From: Paraburkholderia sp. CNPSo 3272
GTDB taxonomy: Bacteria > Pseudomonadota > Gammaproteobacteria > Burkholderiales > Burkholderiaceae
DNA: 64,000 nt
Reading direction: 5' to 3'
Assembly: GCF_024206495.1 (NCBI RefSeq)
Contig: NZ_JAMBPQ010000005.1
Coordinates: 248,001-312,000, forward strand
Position 1 is the stretch's first letter; every line of letters starts with the position of its first letter. Below the pieces are notes generated by a model. The model had not been told where the DNA came from. It saw only the letters and a list, made by a program, of their open reading frames with translations, and searched no databases. Made by a program: the position numbers and the translations under genes. Shown here in pieces: positions 8,949 to 20,304 of this stretch.

Positions 8949-10004
8949 ATGCAGAATACTACCCGGGCCTTCCTGTTGGGCCCGTTGCTCAAAGGCGTTT
9001 CCCGTTCGTTCTATCTCACGATGCGCGTGCTGCCCGCCCGCATGCGCGACCCAGTGGGCGAAGCCTATCTGCTCGCGCGCGCCGCCGACACCATTGCCGA
9101 CACCGCGCTGATTCCGCCCGAACGGCGGCTCGCCCTGCTGCTCGCGCTGCGCGAGCGCGTGAACGGCGCGACGAATCATGACACCCTGCTCGCCGATCTC
9201 GCGGGCGAGGTTGCGGGCCAGCAAACACAATCGGACGAGAAGCTGCTGCTCGAATCGCTGGGCGGCGCGCTCGACGTGCTCGCGCAACTCGACCAAGCCG
9301 ACCGCAACGCCGTGCGCGGGATCGTCACGACGCTCACCGAAGGCATGGAGTTCGATCTCCGCACGTTCCCCGACGAGCGCTCGGGCCAGGTGGCCGCGCT
9401 CAGCACGTGGGACGAACTCGACCGCTACACGTATCTCGTGGCGGGCTGCGTGGGCGAGTTCTGGACGAAGATGACCTACATGCACTTGCCGGGCACGCTC
9501 GCGCCCTCGCTGGAACAAACCATGTACACGCGCGGCATCCGCTTCGGCAAGGCTTTGCAGATGGTGAACGTGCTGCGGGACTGCGGCAAGGATCTGCGTA
9601 TTGGCCGCTGCTATCTGCCCACTTCGATGCTGGCCCAGGCGGGGCTCACCGCGCAGGACCTGCTGCAGCCCGGCGCCTCGGCGCGCGCACGGCCGCTCAT
9701 GCTCGAACTCGTGCGTATCGCGCTCGATCATTTCCGCGCGGCCATCGACTATGCGTTCGCGCTGCCGCGCCTTTCGGTGCGCCTGCGGCTCGCATGCCTG
9801 TGGCCCATTCTCATCGGCCTCGAAACACTCGAACGCCTCGTCGACAACGACGACTGGCTCGATCCCGCGAAGAGCTCGAAAGTCACGCGCAACGATGTCT
9901 ATCGCATTCTTGCCTGTTCCACCGCGCTCGCGCCGTCGAATGCGTTGCTCGGTGTCTGGTTCAAGCGGCTCTTCGCGCGTGTCGAGGCGCGTATCAAGGC
10001 CTAA
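8949..10004 (+). CDS. Squalene/phytoene synthase family protein
   Basis: A 351-residue head-to-head prenyl synthase. The two Asp-rich metal-binding motifs are visible: DTIAD at residues 47-51 and NVLRDCGKD near residue 205-213. The family condenses two farnesyl diphosphates (or geranylgeranyl diphosphates) to squalene or phytoene. The length and the FWTKMTYMHLPG segment favour a squalene-synthase-like enzyme, so hopanoid precursor supply is likely. An in-frame ATG at 8907 is an alternative start; neither has a strong ribosome binding site. No hopanoid gene is adjacent, although an HpnL-like protein is encoded at 35 kb. Confidence 0.88.
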   Translation: MQNTTRAFLLGPLLKGVSRSFYLTMRVLPARMRDPVGEAYLLARAADTIADTALIPPERRLALLLALRERVNGATNHDTLLADLAGEVAGQQTQSDEKLLLESLGGALDVLAQLDQADRNAVRGIVTTLTEGMEFDLRTFPDERSGQVAALSTWDELDRYTYLVAGCVGEFWTKMTYMHLPGTLAPSLEQTMYTRGIRFGKALQMVNVLRDCGKDLRIGRCYLPTSMLAQAGLTAQDLLQPGASARARPLMLELVRIALDHFRAAIDYAFALPRLSVRLRLACLWPILIGLETLERLVDNDDWLDPAKSSKVTRNDVYRILACSTALAPSNALLGVWFKRLFARVEARIKA

Positions 10005-10022
10005 TAAATATGGTTGAAAAAA

Positions 10023-10040
10023 GCGCGCTTCGCAGCGCGC
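10023..10040. terminator. Hairpin terminator between convergent genes
   Basis: A 7-bp GC stem (GCGCGCT / AGCGCGC) with a four-base loop, preceded by a run of A and followed by CTTTC. It lies between the convergent synthase and mmsB genes and could end transcription from either side. Confidence 0.6.
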
Positions 10041-10065
10041 CTTTCGTGACTCGAAACAACACGCC

Positions 10066-10956
10066 TCAACTTTTCTCTGCGCGATACAGCTTGATGATCG
10101 CCGAGAAGTCGAGCTTGCCGTCGCCGTTGCTGCTCATCGCCTGATAGAGCTGCTGCGCAAGCGCCCCCATGTACGCAGGCTGATGCACGCCCTTGGCCGC
10201 GTCAGTGGCGAGGCCCATATCCTTGAGCATGAGGTCCGTGCCGAAGCCGCCCGTGTAGCCGCGCGAAGAAGGCGCCGTCTCGATCACGCCCGGATACGGG
10301 TTGTACGTATCCGAACTCCAGCAGCGCCCCGTGGACGTGTTCATGATGCCGCCGAGCACTTTCGGGTCGATGCCGAGCGCCTCGCCCAGCGCCATCGCTT
10401 CGGCCACGCCGGCCATCGTGATGCCAAGCACGAGGTTGTTGCAGATCTTCGCCACCTGCCCCGTGCCCGTCTCGCCGCAATGGACGATGTTCTTGCCCAT
10501 GCCCGAGAGCACCGGCTTCACGCTCTCGTAGTGCGCGGCGCTGCCGCCCACCATGAAGGTGAGCGTGCCCGCCGCCGCGCCGCCCGTGCCGCCCGACACC
10601 GGCGCATCGACAAACGCGTTACCCTGCGCCTCGGCCAGCTTCGCGAACTCCTTGACGCTCGCGGGATCGATCGTGCTCGAATCGATGATCGTCACGCCCT
10701 TCCCAATGCCCGCCAGCACGCCGTCCTCCGCAGTGAGCACGCTGCGCACGTGCGCCGCGGCGGGCAGCATCGTGATGACCCACTCCGCGCCGCTGGCCGC
10801 CGCCTTCGCCGATACGGCCTTCTGCGCGCCGGCTTCGGCGAGCGTTTGCATCGCGCTCGTGCTCAGGTCGAACACCGTCACCGCGTGTCCGGCCTTGAGC
10901 AGGTTGAGCGCCATCGGCGCGCCCATGTGGCCCAGCCCGACAAATCCGATTTTCAT
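10066..10956 (-). CDS. mmsB: 3-hydroxyisobutyrate dehydrogenase
   Basis: A 296-residue NAD-dependent dehydrogenase that oxidises 3-hydroxyisobutyrate to methylmalonate semialdehyde in valine catabolism. The N-terminal Rossmann motif GFVGLGHMGAP, the substrate-binding DAPVSGGTGGA segment and the catalytic-lysine region GTGQVAKICNN are all present. It lies 52 bases downstream of mmsA on the same strand; the two steps are consecutive, so a mmsAB operon controlled by the divergent LysR gene is likely. Confidence 0.95.
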   Translation of the reverse strand: MKIGFVGLGHMGAPMALNLLKAGHAVTVFDLSTSAMQTLAEAGAQKAVSAKAAASGAEWVITMLPAAAHVRSVLTAEDGVLAGIGKGVTIIDSSTIDPASVKEFAKLAEAQGNAFVDAPVSGGTGGAAAGTLTFMVGGSAAHYESVKPVLSGMGKNIVHCGETGTGQVAKICNNLVLGITMAGVAEAMALGEALGIDPKVLGGIMNTSTGRCWSSDTYNPYPGVIETAPSSRGYTGGFGTDLMLKDMGLATDAAKGVHQPAYMGALAQQLYQAMSSNGDGKLDFSAIIKLYRAEKS

Positions 10957-11008
10957 GAGCCGTTCTCCGTTATTGTTCAGTACTCCATGGTTATGCCGCG
11001 GCGGCGCA

Positions 11009-12535
<1,527 letters not shown>

Positions 12536-12878
12536 CGTGAACTCTCCCTGATGGATTCGAACGGGCCGGCCGTGGCCGGATATAGCGAAAGGTGCGGAAC
12601 CAGCGAATTTTCAATCGCAGCACGCGCGCAAGCACGCAGTGCAAATGCGTGCGGTCATGTCGAGCGTGCCGGGAATGGAGCTGGGCGAGGTAAAGGAGAG
12701 TCCTGCTGAACACGGGCGCGCCTGTGTGCATGCCTGAGGCGCCCGCGCGGGGAACACTGCAATTGCATCGTCTGTCTCCATCCTTGTTGTCGGGCGACCG
12801 TAGCTGTTTCAGTCGCGTTGTTCAACGAGTATAGTTATTCGAATATCCACGGCATAGAGATGAAAAAGCCCATCCGAT
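12536..12878. other. Divergent promoter region between mmsA and lysR
   Basis: These 343 bases hold no credible gene. Close to the lysR start there is a 10-bp perfect palindrome TATTCGAATA at 12836-12845 in a locally AT-rich stretch, a possible regulator binding site or part of a promoter. Confidence 0.45.
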
Positions 12879-13832
12879 ATGCAAAAAAACACAACGAGCA
12901 GCATGGAGACACTGAACTGGGACGATCTGCGCTACTTCCTGGAAGTCGCGCGCACGCAACGTGCGAGCGGCGCCGCGAAGCGCCTGGGCGTCGACCACAC
13001 CACGGTTGCACGCCGGGTGCGTGAGCTGGAGGCAGCGCTAGGCACCGTCCTGTTCGATAAATCGCGTTCGGGCGGCTTCGTGCTGACGGCCGAAGGCCAG
13101 CGCCTGCTGGCCTACGCGGATGCCGTGGAAACCACGGTGCAATCGGCCAGCGAGCAGTTCGCGATCGGCGCGCAGTCGCTGTCGGGCCATGTGCGCGTGG
13201 GTTCGACGGAGGGTTTCGGCTGCTTCTTTCTTGCACCGCAGTTGGCGCGCTTCACGGGCCAGCATCCCGACATGTCGATCGACCTGTTGCCGGTGCCGCA
13301 TTTCGTGAGTCTTTCAAAGCGCGAGGCCGACCTTGCGATCATGCTGGAGCGCCCCGAGCGCGGACAGTACGTCTACACGAAGCTATGCGACTACCGGCTG
13401 CGCCTGTACGGCACGCCGGCGTATCTCGAGCGCCACGCCCGCATACGCACGCCCGCCGACCTGCGCAATCACGCCTTCATCAGCTATGTCGCCGATCTGG
13501 CGTTCAGCCACGAGCTGCTCTACCTCGAACGCACGGCCCCGAACGTGACCGCGAATCTGTGCAGCACCAGCGTGATCGCGCAATACCATGCTGCGCTGCA
13601 GGGCAGCGCGCTTGCCATCCTGCCTTGCTTCATGGCCGAGCCCGACCCGCGCCTCGTGCCGATCCTGCCCGACGAAGTCGTGGTGACGCGGCGCTTCTGG
13701 TTGTGTAGTCGCGACGACCTGCGCAAGCTGCGGCGCATCACGTCGCTCTGGGATTATCTGCGCGCGGCTGCCGACGCGAATCGCCCGCTGCTGATGGGCG
13801 AATCGCCGGAAATGCATTACGTCGAACCGTGA
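12879..13832 (+). CDS. LysR-family transcriptional regulator (divergent from mmsAB)
   Basis: A 317-residue LysR protein with the N-terminal helix-turn-helix (WDDLRYFLEVARTQRASGAA, then DHTTVARRVRELEAALG). It starts either at ATG 12879 or at the in-frame ATG 12903 (METLNWDDL), the latter matching the usual spacing of LysR N-termini; ribosome binding sites are weak for both. The position opposite mmsAB suggests it regulates valine or 3-hydroxyisobutyrate degradation. Confidence 0.88.
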   Translation: MQKNTTSSMETLNWDDLRYFLEVARTQRASGAAKRLGVDHTTVARRVRELEAALGTVLFDKSRSGGFVLTAEGQRLLAYADAVETTVQSASEQFAIGAQSLSGHVRVGSTEGFGCFFLAPQLARFTGQHPDMSIDLLPVPHFVSLSKREADLAIMLERPERGQYVYTKLCDYRLRLYGTPAYLERHARIRTPADLRNHAFISYVADLAFSHELLYLERTAPNVTANLCSTSVIAQYHAALQGSALAILPCFMAEPDPRLVPILPDEVVVTRRFWLCSRDDLRKLRRITSLWDYLRAAADANRPLLMGESPEMHYVEP

Positions 13833-13884
13833 GTGCAACGCGCTTTGCAGCATTGAGCTTCACAGTTTGCCAGGCAATAAGAAA

Positions 13885-13923
13885 GCCGCACATGCAGTCC
13901 ACGAGTGGGACTGCATGTGCGGC
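13885..13923 (+). terminator. Strong hairpin downstream of lysR
   Basis: A perfect 16-bp stem (arms 13885-13900 and 13908-13923) with a seven-base loop. A-rich bases precede it and CTT follows. It sits between the convergent lysR and BON-domain genes and could terminate either. The short U-tract makes it imperfect as a plus-strand terminator. Confidence 0.55.
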
Positions 13924-14008
13924 CTTCAGCAAGAACGCGAAAGACAACCGCTCCGGCGTCGCCGCCCGCACCTCGAAGGGCGATGGGCGCGCGCCGGCTA
14001 GCCGATGC

Positions 14009-14407
14009 TCAGGTCCCAACCGGGCGGATGGTCAGCGCGTTGCGCACCGACGTCACGCCTTCGACGCCCTTGGCAACATCGCCAGCGCGCTGGATCTGCG
14101 ACTGCTCGGGCACGGTGCCCTGCAGAATGACAGCGCCGTCTTTCGCACGCACGGTGATGTTAGAAACGCTGATGTTCCGGTCGCGTGCGAGCGCCGCGCG
14201 GACCTTACGGCCGAGCGCACGGTTCGCAGCGCGTGCCTGGCGCAATGCTGCCTTCGATTGATTGACGTTGTGCTGGGCTGAGGCCGTCGGACCGCTGGTA
14301 GGGGCTTCTGCGGCTGCCGGTGCCGAAGCGTCCTGCGCGTAGACCTGGAACGAGGCCGCCACGAGTGCCGTGGCCGCGGCAAGCTTGAACATCTGAATAG
14401 CCTTCAT
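14009..14407 (-). CDS. BON-domain periplasmic protein
   Basis: A 132-residue protein with a signal peptide (cleavage after FQVYA) and an Ala/Pro/Gln-rich linker. A single BON domain occupies roughly residues 65-130 (VRAALARDRNISVSNITVRA, ILQGTVPEQSQIQRAGDVAK). BON domains bind phospholipid and occur in OsmY-like stress proteins. The ATG follows a clear CAGGAG ribosome binding site. No operon partner is visible. The molecular role is not known beyond envelope maintenance. Confidence 0.88.
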   Translation of the reverse strand: MKAIQMFKLAAATALVAASFQVYAQDASAPAAAEAPTSGPTASAQHNVNQSKAALRQARAANRALGRKVRAALARDRNISVSNITVRAKDGAVILQGTVPEQSQIQRAGDVAKGVEGVTSVRNALTIRPVGT

Positions 14408-14894
14408 GCAGTTTCTCCTGTTGTCAGTCTTATTGCTGGCCCAGGAATGGGCCGTTAACTACACCATTGACTACGAAACATTCACGCGCCTAACGGCGAT
14501 GGGGAGTAACAATACCGCAACTATTTCATTCTTGACACGAAGCGCGCCTAAATCTGTGATTCCGCGCCACACTTCCTGCCGCTTTCCGCAGACGAATACA
14601 GTTGATTGTCCAAATAGTGAAGTCATGGTGCAAGAGCGCAATTCAATCGCTTCACGCGCCAGCACTACGGCTCATTTACCGGCGTTTCGCTGCCGTTATT
14701 AAACGTTCGGTGCGATGCCTTCAGCCATGATCCGACCTGGTGCATGCGATATGAATACAATGACTAATCGCGTAATCCAGAGCGGGATTGAGCCGCTTTA
14801 TTCAAACAGCAACGCGCATCACACAAACAGCGTTGACAATACGGACAGCGGTTAACCCGAACACCCATTGCGAAATACGAGAGGCCGGCCGGCA
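14408..14894. other. Intergenic region, AT-richer than surroundings
   Basis: These 487 bases contain no supported gene; the short open frames have no ribosome binding site or protein-like composition. The promoter of the BON-domain gene should lie in the left part. No clear terminator or RNA structure was found. Confidence 0.4.
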
Positions 14895-15776
14895 TCAATT
14901 GGCCAATTGCGCCTTTATCCATCGATAGAACTGCTGGATCGCCGCCTCGCGCGGATGCCCTTCGCGCCACGTGAAGTAATAGTCGAGCGAGGCCGGGATG
15001 CGGACCTGTCCCAACTGCACCAGCTCGCCGCGGTCGATGAATCCGCGCGCGAGCTGCAGACGTGCCGTAGCCACTCCTTGCCCGGCCACCGTTGCCTGCA
15101 GCAGCAGGCCCGCGTCGTCGAACACCGGTCCGCGCTCCGGTTCGTCGCCGGCCACGCCCGCGGCTTCGAAGAAGTCGCGCCACGAACGGCGCGAAAAACG
15201 CAGCAGCGGCATGCTCGCGAGATCTTCCATGCGAAAGTCGGGATGGCGTGCGAGCAAGGCCGGACTGCACACCGCAACGACCTGGTCGTCCAGCAGCTTG
15301 CGGATCTGGAAGCCGGGCTCGTCGACCCGCCGATGCCAGATGCCGATGTCGAAGGGATAGGGGTCGGGCGGCGTCACATCGGCGTGCATGCGCAGCGAGA
15401 GGTCGACCATGGGATGGCGGTCGTAGAAGTCACCCAGGCGCGGAATCAGCCAGACGGAGGCAAAATCGGACATCACGCTCAGTTCCAGCCGCGTGACGCC
15501 GCTCACGCCGGGGCGCGTGGCGTCGAGCGCACCGCGCAGGTCGTCGAGACTGCGGCGCACGCGCTCGGCCAGTTGTGCGCCCGCCGCCGTGGGGATCATG
15601 CGGCTGCCCGCGCGGCGGAAAAGCTCGACGCCCAGTTCTGTTTCGAGCGCGCGCAGATGATGACTCACGGCGCTGTGCGTCAAATGCAATTCTTCCGCGG
15701 CACGGCTGAAACTGCGCCGCCGCGCAGCGGCTTCAAGGGCGCGCAGCGCCTGCAAAGGAGGGAGAGGTCGGGCCAT
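14895..15776 (-). CDS. LysR-family regulator, GcvA-like subgroup
   Basis: A 293-residue regulator with the GcvA-subgroup start MARPLPPLQALRALEAAARR and the SHAVSHHLRALE-type recognition helix (LTHSAVSHHLRALETELG). The effector domain includes the DIGIWHRRVDEPGF segment seen in GcvA/AmpR relatives. It diverges from an MFS transporter gene with a 106-base gap, so it probably controls that transporter. The ligand is not known. Confidence 0.9.
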   Translation of the reverse strand: MARPLPPLQALRALEAAARRRSFSRAAEELHLTHSAVSHHLRALETELGVELFRRAGSRMIPTAAGAQLAERVRRSLDDLRGALDATRPGVSGVTRLELSVMSDFASVWLIPRLGDFYDRHPMVDLSLRMHADVTPPDPYPFDIGIWHRRVDEPGFQIRKLLDDQVVAVCSPALLARHPDFRMEDLASMPLLRFSRRSWRDFFEAAGVAGDEPERGPVFDDAGLLLQATVAGQGVATARLQLARGFIDRGELVQLGQVRIPASLDYYFTWREGHPREAAIQQFYRWIKAQLAN

Positions 15777-15882
15777 GACGTCAAATTCTACTCACAATGC
15801 CGTCTGAAATCTCTCGCTGGCCTCACACACGGCAATCGCCAATAATCGACAGCCAGGCATTGAATCCGCTTTCACCCCCAAC

Positions 15883-17130
15883 ATGACCTCACTCAGACTG
15901 CGCGTCCTTGCCGTATTCGCGCTCGGCTACTTCATTTCGTACCTGTTTCGCGGCGTCAATCTCGGCTTCGCGCCGTTTCTCTCGCGTGAAATGGGCTTCA
16001 CGGCGACCGATCTTGGCACGCTCACGAGCCTTTATTTCCTCGGCTTCGCGGGCGCGCAGATTCCGGGCGGCGTGCTGCTCGACCATTACGGCCCGCGCCG
16101 CGTCACCGCCTGCGTCATGCTCGTGGCGGCGGCAGGCGCTTTGATTTTCGGCATCTCGCACAACATGGCCGCGATGATGGTGGGCCGGCTGCTGATCGGC
16201 GTGGGCGTGTCGGTGTGCCTCGGCGGCGCGTTCAAGGCCACGGCGCAGCACTTTCCCGTCGCGCAGCTCACGCTCGTGAACGGCCTCGTGATGGCCGTGG
16301 GCGGCCTGGGCGGCGTAGCCGTGGGGGCCCCGCTCTCGTGGCTGCTCTCGATCGCACCTTGGCGCGCGGTGAGCCTCGGACTGGCGGCGCTCACCGTACT
16401 CGTGGCCGCCATCATCTGGACTGGCGGGCCGCGCACGCGCGACACCCACCATCAGGCGAGCGTGCTCGAACAGTTCAAGGGCACCGCGCACATCCTGTGC
16501 AGCCATGCATTCTGGAAGACCGCGACGTTCTCGGGCCTCACCCAGGCCGTGTTCTACGCCATGCAGTCGCTGTGGGTCGGCGCGTTTCTGCGCGACGTCG
16601 TACCGGCCGGCACCGCCGATGCCGGTGCGCGCGCGGCCTCGCTCGTTTCCGTGCTGGGCGGCGCATTCATTGTCGGCAACATCGGCTTTGGCGCGCTCGC
16701 ACGCAGCTTCGAGAGGCGCGGCGTGAGCGTCCAGCTCTTTTCCGGCGTCACGATGCTTGTGTTCGTGCTCGTGCAAGCCTTACTCGCCGCGCGTGTGCCG
16801 CTTCCCGCGTCCCTACTCTGGGCGGCTTACGGCTCGTTCGGCGGCACCGGCATCCTCACGTATGCCGTGCTCGCGGAATATTTCCCGCCGCGCCTGATCG
16901 GCCGCGTGAATACCACGTTCACGCTCGTCATCTTCATCGGCATCTTCCTTCTGCAGATCGCGATCGGCGCCGCGCTCGCACACTGGCCCGCGCTCGACGG
17001 CCACTACCCGGCAGTCGCGCATCAGACCGTGTGGACTGTCCTCGTCGGGCTGCAAGCGCTCTGCGCCGTGTGGTACTTCATGCCGTCACGGCGTGCCGCT
17101 GCGCCGCGCCAGGCGGTCGAAACCCATTAA
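15883..17130 (+). CDS. MFS transporter
   Basis: A 415-residue integral membrane protein with about twelve helices. It carries the MFS loop 2-3 region (LDHYGPRRVT) and a RLLIGVGVSVCLGGAFKA helix-4 motif. The family is broad, and nothing in the sequence fixes the substrate; it could be an organic anion importer or an exporter. The divergent GcvA-like LysR gene is its probable regulator. No obvious ribosome binding site precedes the ATG. Confidence 0.85.
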   Translation: MTSLRLRVLAVFALGYFISYLFRGVNLGFAPFLSREMGFTATDLGTLTSLYFLGFAGAQIPGGVLLDHYGPRRVTACVMLVAAAGALIFGISHNMAAMMVGRLLIGVGVSVCLGGAFKATAQHFPVAQLTLVNGLVMAVGGLGGVAVGAPLSWLLSIAPWRAVSLGLAALTVLVAAIIWTGGPRTRDTHHQASVLEQFKGTAHILCSHAFWKTATFSGLTQAVFYAMQSLWVGAFLRDVVPAGTADAGARAASLVSVLGGAFIVGNIGFGALARSFERRGVSVQLFSGVTMLVFVLVQALLAARVPLPASLLWAAYGSFGGTGILTYAVLAEYFPPRLIGRVNTTFTLVIFIGIFLLQIAIGAALAHWPALDGHYPAVAHQTVWTVLVGLQALCAVWYFMPSRRAAAPRQAVETH

Positions 17131-17417
17131 GGCGCGTTTTCGCCCACCGCACCGCGCCGGGCGCGGTGCCGCTTTGCGTTCCTGCTCACATCGATAGCAC
17201 GATTTCTTCCTTCGGCGCGGGCGCCGCTCCCCTATCATGAACGCGCCGTGCCGTTCATCTTCCCCATAAAACACAGCGCCTTTGTCGAGAAATGCAAATC
17301 TCGATTCATTGGTTGTCCTGATCGGCATACCCGGAAAAGAATGACCCAACGGCAACGACGGCGACGCAAGCTCGCCGGTCCGCGCACCCCGTTTCGTCAC
17401 CTGGATCCGACCTGCCC

Positions 17418-18494
17418 ATGCGTTCACATCGCGTTCTGCAGTACTTGCCGCAGTTTCTGATTTATGCCGCGCTTTCGTTCATCTCGCTGCATGCCGCGGC
17501 CGAGAAGCCAGCCGTGATCCGCATCGGCGTCGCGCAGCAGGGCGCGGGCGACCCGCCCACTTTCGGCGGTTCGACCGCTGCCACGGTGCAGGGCCAGCAG
17601 TTGCTCGAAAAGGAATTCGCCGCCGACGGCATCAAGGTCGAATGGCTCTTCTTCAAGGGTGCGGGCCCCGCAGTGAACGAGGCTATTGCCAACAATGCAC
17701 TCGACTTCGCGTATCAAGGCGACCTGCCCTCGGTGCTCGCGCGCGCCAATGGTCTGAAGACCCGCATCCTGCTGGAGTCGGGCGTGCGCTCCGGTGTGAA
17801 GGTGGGTGTGCCTGCCGATTCCGACATCAAATCGATCAAGGACCTCAAGGACCGGCGCGTCGCCATTTTTCGCGGCACGAATCTGCAACTCGTGGCCGAC
17901 AACGCGCTCGCGGAGAACCAGCTCGACGAGCGCGCGCTACGGGTGATCAACCTCGACAACGCAAGTTCTCTCGCGGCGCTCGCATCGAAAGGCATCGACG
18001 CCTCGGTGAACGACTATCACCTTTACCGGCTTCGCGATCAGGGGCTCGTTCGCATCGTCTACGAATCGCAGCATGACGGCCCGCAATTGACGCGCCAGGC
18101 GCATTTGCTCGTGCTCGACGGCTTCGAGAAGGCGCACCCCGACATCGTGCAACGCGTGGTGAATGTCTTCGTGAAAGCGGCGCAATGGTCGTCCGATGAA
18201 GCAAACCGGGACGCGCTCTTCAAACGCTGGGCGAAGAGCGGCGTGAGCTATTCGTCCTGGCAAGCCGAATTCGGCGACCAGCCGCTGAGGTACCGCAATT
18301 CGCCGCTGATCGATCCGTTCATCGTGGCGCGCTACAAAGCCGTTGCGCAGGATGCGCTGCGCCTGAAACTGATTCGCCAGCCCGTCGAGGTCGATTCGTG
18401 GTTCGAGCCGCGCTATCTCGACAACGCGCTGCGCGAGCAAAAGCTCGAACACTACTGGACCCGCTACGACGCTGCCGGCAAGCCGCTGGGCTGA
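17418..18494 (+). CDS. ABC transporter substrate-binding protein, SsuA/TauA/NMT1-like
   Basis: A 358-residue secreted binding protein. A signal peptide ends near residue 28 (SLHAAAEKPA) and the mature chain starts IRIGVAQQGAGDPPTFGG. The two-lobed fold of aliphatic sulfonate, taurine, nitrate and thiamine-precursor receptors is indicated by FKGAGPAVNEAIANNALDFA and by SGVKVGVPADSDIKSIKDLK. It is the first gene of a four-gene cluster with two permeases and an ATPase. The closest functional guess is a sulfonate importer. The ligand is inferred, not shown. Confidence 0.88.
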   Translation: MRSHRVLQYLPQFLIYAALSFISLHAAAEKPAVIRIGVAQQGAGDPPTFGGSTAATVQGQQLLEKEFAADGIKVEWLFFKGAGPAVNEAIANNALDFAYQGDLPSVLARANGLKTRILLESGVRSGVKVGVPADSDIKSIKDLKDRRVAIFRGTNLQLVADNALAENQLDERALRVINLDNASSLAALASKGIDASVNDYHLYRLRDQGLVRIVYESQHDGPQLTRQAHLLVLDGFEKAHPDIVQRVVNVFVKAAQWSSDEANRDALFKRWAKSGVSYSSWQAEFGDQPLRYRNSPLIDPFIVARYKAVAQDALRLKLIRQPVEVDSWFEPRYLDNALREQKLEHYWTRYDAAGKPLG

Positions 18495-18515
18495 GCACGC
18501 GAGAGGAGCCGCATC

Positions 18516-19379
18516 ATGACGGAAACCGCGATCACGATTGCCTCGGACACGCCGCGTGCAGCAGCACCACGTATCCACACGACAAGCGCGCACGTGCGCT
18601 GGCGCAGCGTACTGCGCGCTTGCGCGTGGCAGCTCGCGCCCTGGCTGCTGCCTGCGATGCTTTATTTGCTATGGAGCGTCGGCTGCGCGCGTGGCTGGAT
18701 CGCGCCGCAAATCCTGCCTGCGCCGCAGCGCGTTTATGAAACCTTCGTCGACCTCGCCCAGAGCGGCGAACTCGCGCGCAATACGCTGATCAGCCTGCAA
18801 CGCGTGCTGCTGGGCTTCGCAGCCGGCACCGTGCTCGGCTTCGTGATCGGCGGCGCGCTCGGGCTCTCTCGCACGCTCGAAGCGTGGGTGCTGTCCAGCT
18901 TCAACGCGATCGTGCAGATTCCCGTGCTCGGCTGGCTGCCGTTCCTGCTGTTGCTCGTCGGCGTCGGCGAGCCGCTCAAGTATTTGCTGATCGCTCATGC
19001 TGCGCTCGTGCCCGTTACGCTCAGCACCATGCAGGGCTTTCGGCAAACACCCGCCGAACTCGATGAAGTCGCGCGCGTGTTCGCCTACACCCGCTGGCAA
19101 CGCATCGTACGCCTCGTGCTGCCCGCGGCGGTTCCGACGCTCGCAACCGGCGTGCGCCTGGCCTTCACTAAGGCGTGGCTCGCGCTTGTCGTCGTCGAAC
19201 TCGTGGCGTCCTCGGAAGGGCTCGGCTATCTGATCGTGTATGGACGCCAGCTCTTTCAGCTCGATCTCGTGATGGCGTCAGTGATCGTGGTGGGGGCGGT
19301 CGGACTCGTCATCAATCGTCTGCTCGATGTGCTCGAGCGACGTTTGCGGCGCGGCACGCCTTCGGCGTTTCGCGGCTGA
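18516..19379 (+). CDS. ABC transporter permease 1 (SsuC-like)
   Basis: A 287-residue BPD-type permease with about six membrane helices and the cytoplasmic EAA-like loop (ELDEVARVFAYTRWQRIVRL) that contacts the ATPase. A ribosome binding site (GAGAGGAG) lies eight bases before the ATG, 21 bases after the binding-protein gene. It differs from the second permease, so the importer probably has a heterodimeric membrane part rather than the SsuC homodimer. Confidence 0.9.
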   Translation: MTETAITIASDTPRAAAPRIHTTSAHVRWRSVLRACAWQLAPWLLPAMLYLLWSVGCARGWIAPQILPAPQRVYETFVDLAQSGELARNTLISLQRVLLGFAAGTVLGFVIGGALGLSRTLEAWVLSSFNAIVQIPVLGWLPFLLLLVGVGEPLKYLLIAHAALVPVTLSTMQGFRQTPAELDEVARVFAYTRWQRIVRLVLPAAVPTLATGVRLAFTKAWLALVVVELVASSEGLGYLIVYGRQLFQLDLVMASVIVVGAVGLVINRLLDVLERRLRRGTPSAFRG

Positions 19380-19432
19380 CGCTGACGCTGACGATGCCTG
19401 GCTACCGCCATTGAGGACAAGGGAAAATCGCC

Positions 19433-20266
19433 ATGAAGATATCGTTTGCAAGAGCATCCGCGCGTCCCGATTGCGCTTGTGACGCGGCCACCGAAGCGAG
19501 GCCGCGCCGCACTATCGATTTGCGGGGCGCTGCCCTGCCGCTCGTCGCTATCGCGCTATGGTGGGCCTTGAGCGCCTCGCATCTAGTGAAAAGCGGCTTG
19601 CTCGTAAGTCCCGGCGATGTGATTCGCACCGCTTACGAACAGATCGAAAGCGGCGCGTTGTTCCGCGCGCTTTCGGCCTCGCTTGCCCGCGAGGCCTGCG
19701 GCTTTGCCATCGGCGCAACGGCGGGGTTCCTGCTGGGCGGCGCGCTGGGTCTTTCGCGCATCGCCGCACGCGTCGTTGGGCCGAGCTTCGACACCTTCAA
19801 GCAGATCTCCCTGTTCGCGTGGATTCCGCTCATTTCCGTATGGTTCGGGCTCGGCGACGCTGCCAAGGTGGTCTTCCTTTCGCTCGCGGCGCTGCTCCCG
19901 GTTGCCGCCCATACGTGCGACGGCATTCACGCCGTGCCGCGCCAATACGTCGAACTCGCGCAGGCATTGCGCTATTCGCGCCTGCAGCTTGTCTGCTACG
20001 TCCTGTTGCCGGCCGCGATGCCCTCTATTTTTACAGGCCTCTATCTCGCGCTCATCTATTCGTGGCTGGCCACGCTCGGCGCGGAGTATCTGCTCGTTGC
20101 TGGCAGCGGCATCGGCAATCTACTGATCGACGGCAGCGAGCAGTTCCGCATGGACCTCGTGCTGTTCGGCATCGTCGTCGTGGGCGCGGTTGGTTGGGCG
20201 CTCAATGCGCTCGCACGGCGCGTGGAGCGAACGGTGCTGGCGCGGTTGCACATCAGCGTCCAATGA
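19433..20266 (+). CDS. ABC transporter permease 2 (SsuC-like)
   Basis: A 277-residue permease of the same family. The EAA-like loop reads [20 protein letters not shown]. It follows permease 1 by 53 bases and precedes the ATPase by 38 bases. The N-terminus contains an Arg/Cys-rich cytoplasmic stretch before the first helix. The two permeases are only moderately alike, which supports a heterodimer. Confidence 0.9.
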   Translation: MKISFARASARPDCACDAATEARPRRTIDLRGAALPLVAIALWWALSASHLVKSGLLVSPGDVIRTAYEQIESGALFRALSASLAREACGFAIGATAGFLLGGALGLSRIAARVVGPSFDTFKQISLFAWIPLISVWFGLGDAAKVVFLSLAALLPVAAHTCDGIHAVPRQYVELAQALRYSRLQLVCYVLLPAAMPSIFTGLYLALIYSWLATLGAEYLLVAGSGIGNLLIDGSEQFRMDLVLFGIVVVGAVGWALNALARRVERTVLARLHISVQ

Positions 20267-20304
20267 TCCGGACTACCAATCAATACAATCTGGGAGAGAA
20301 ACCG

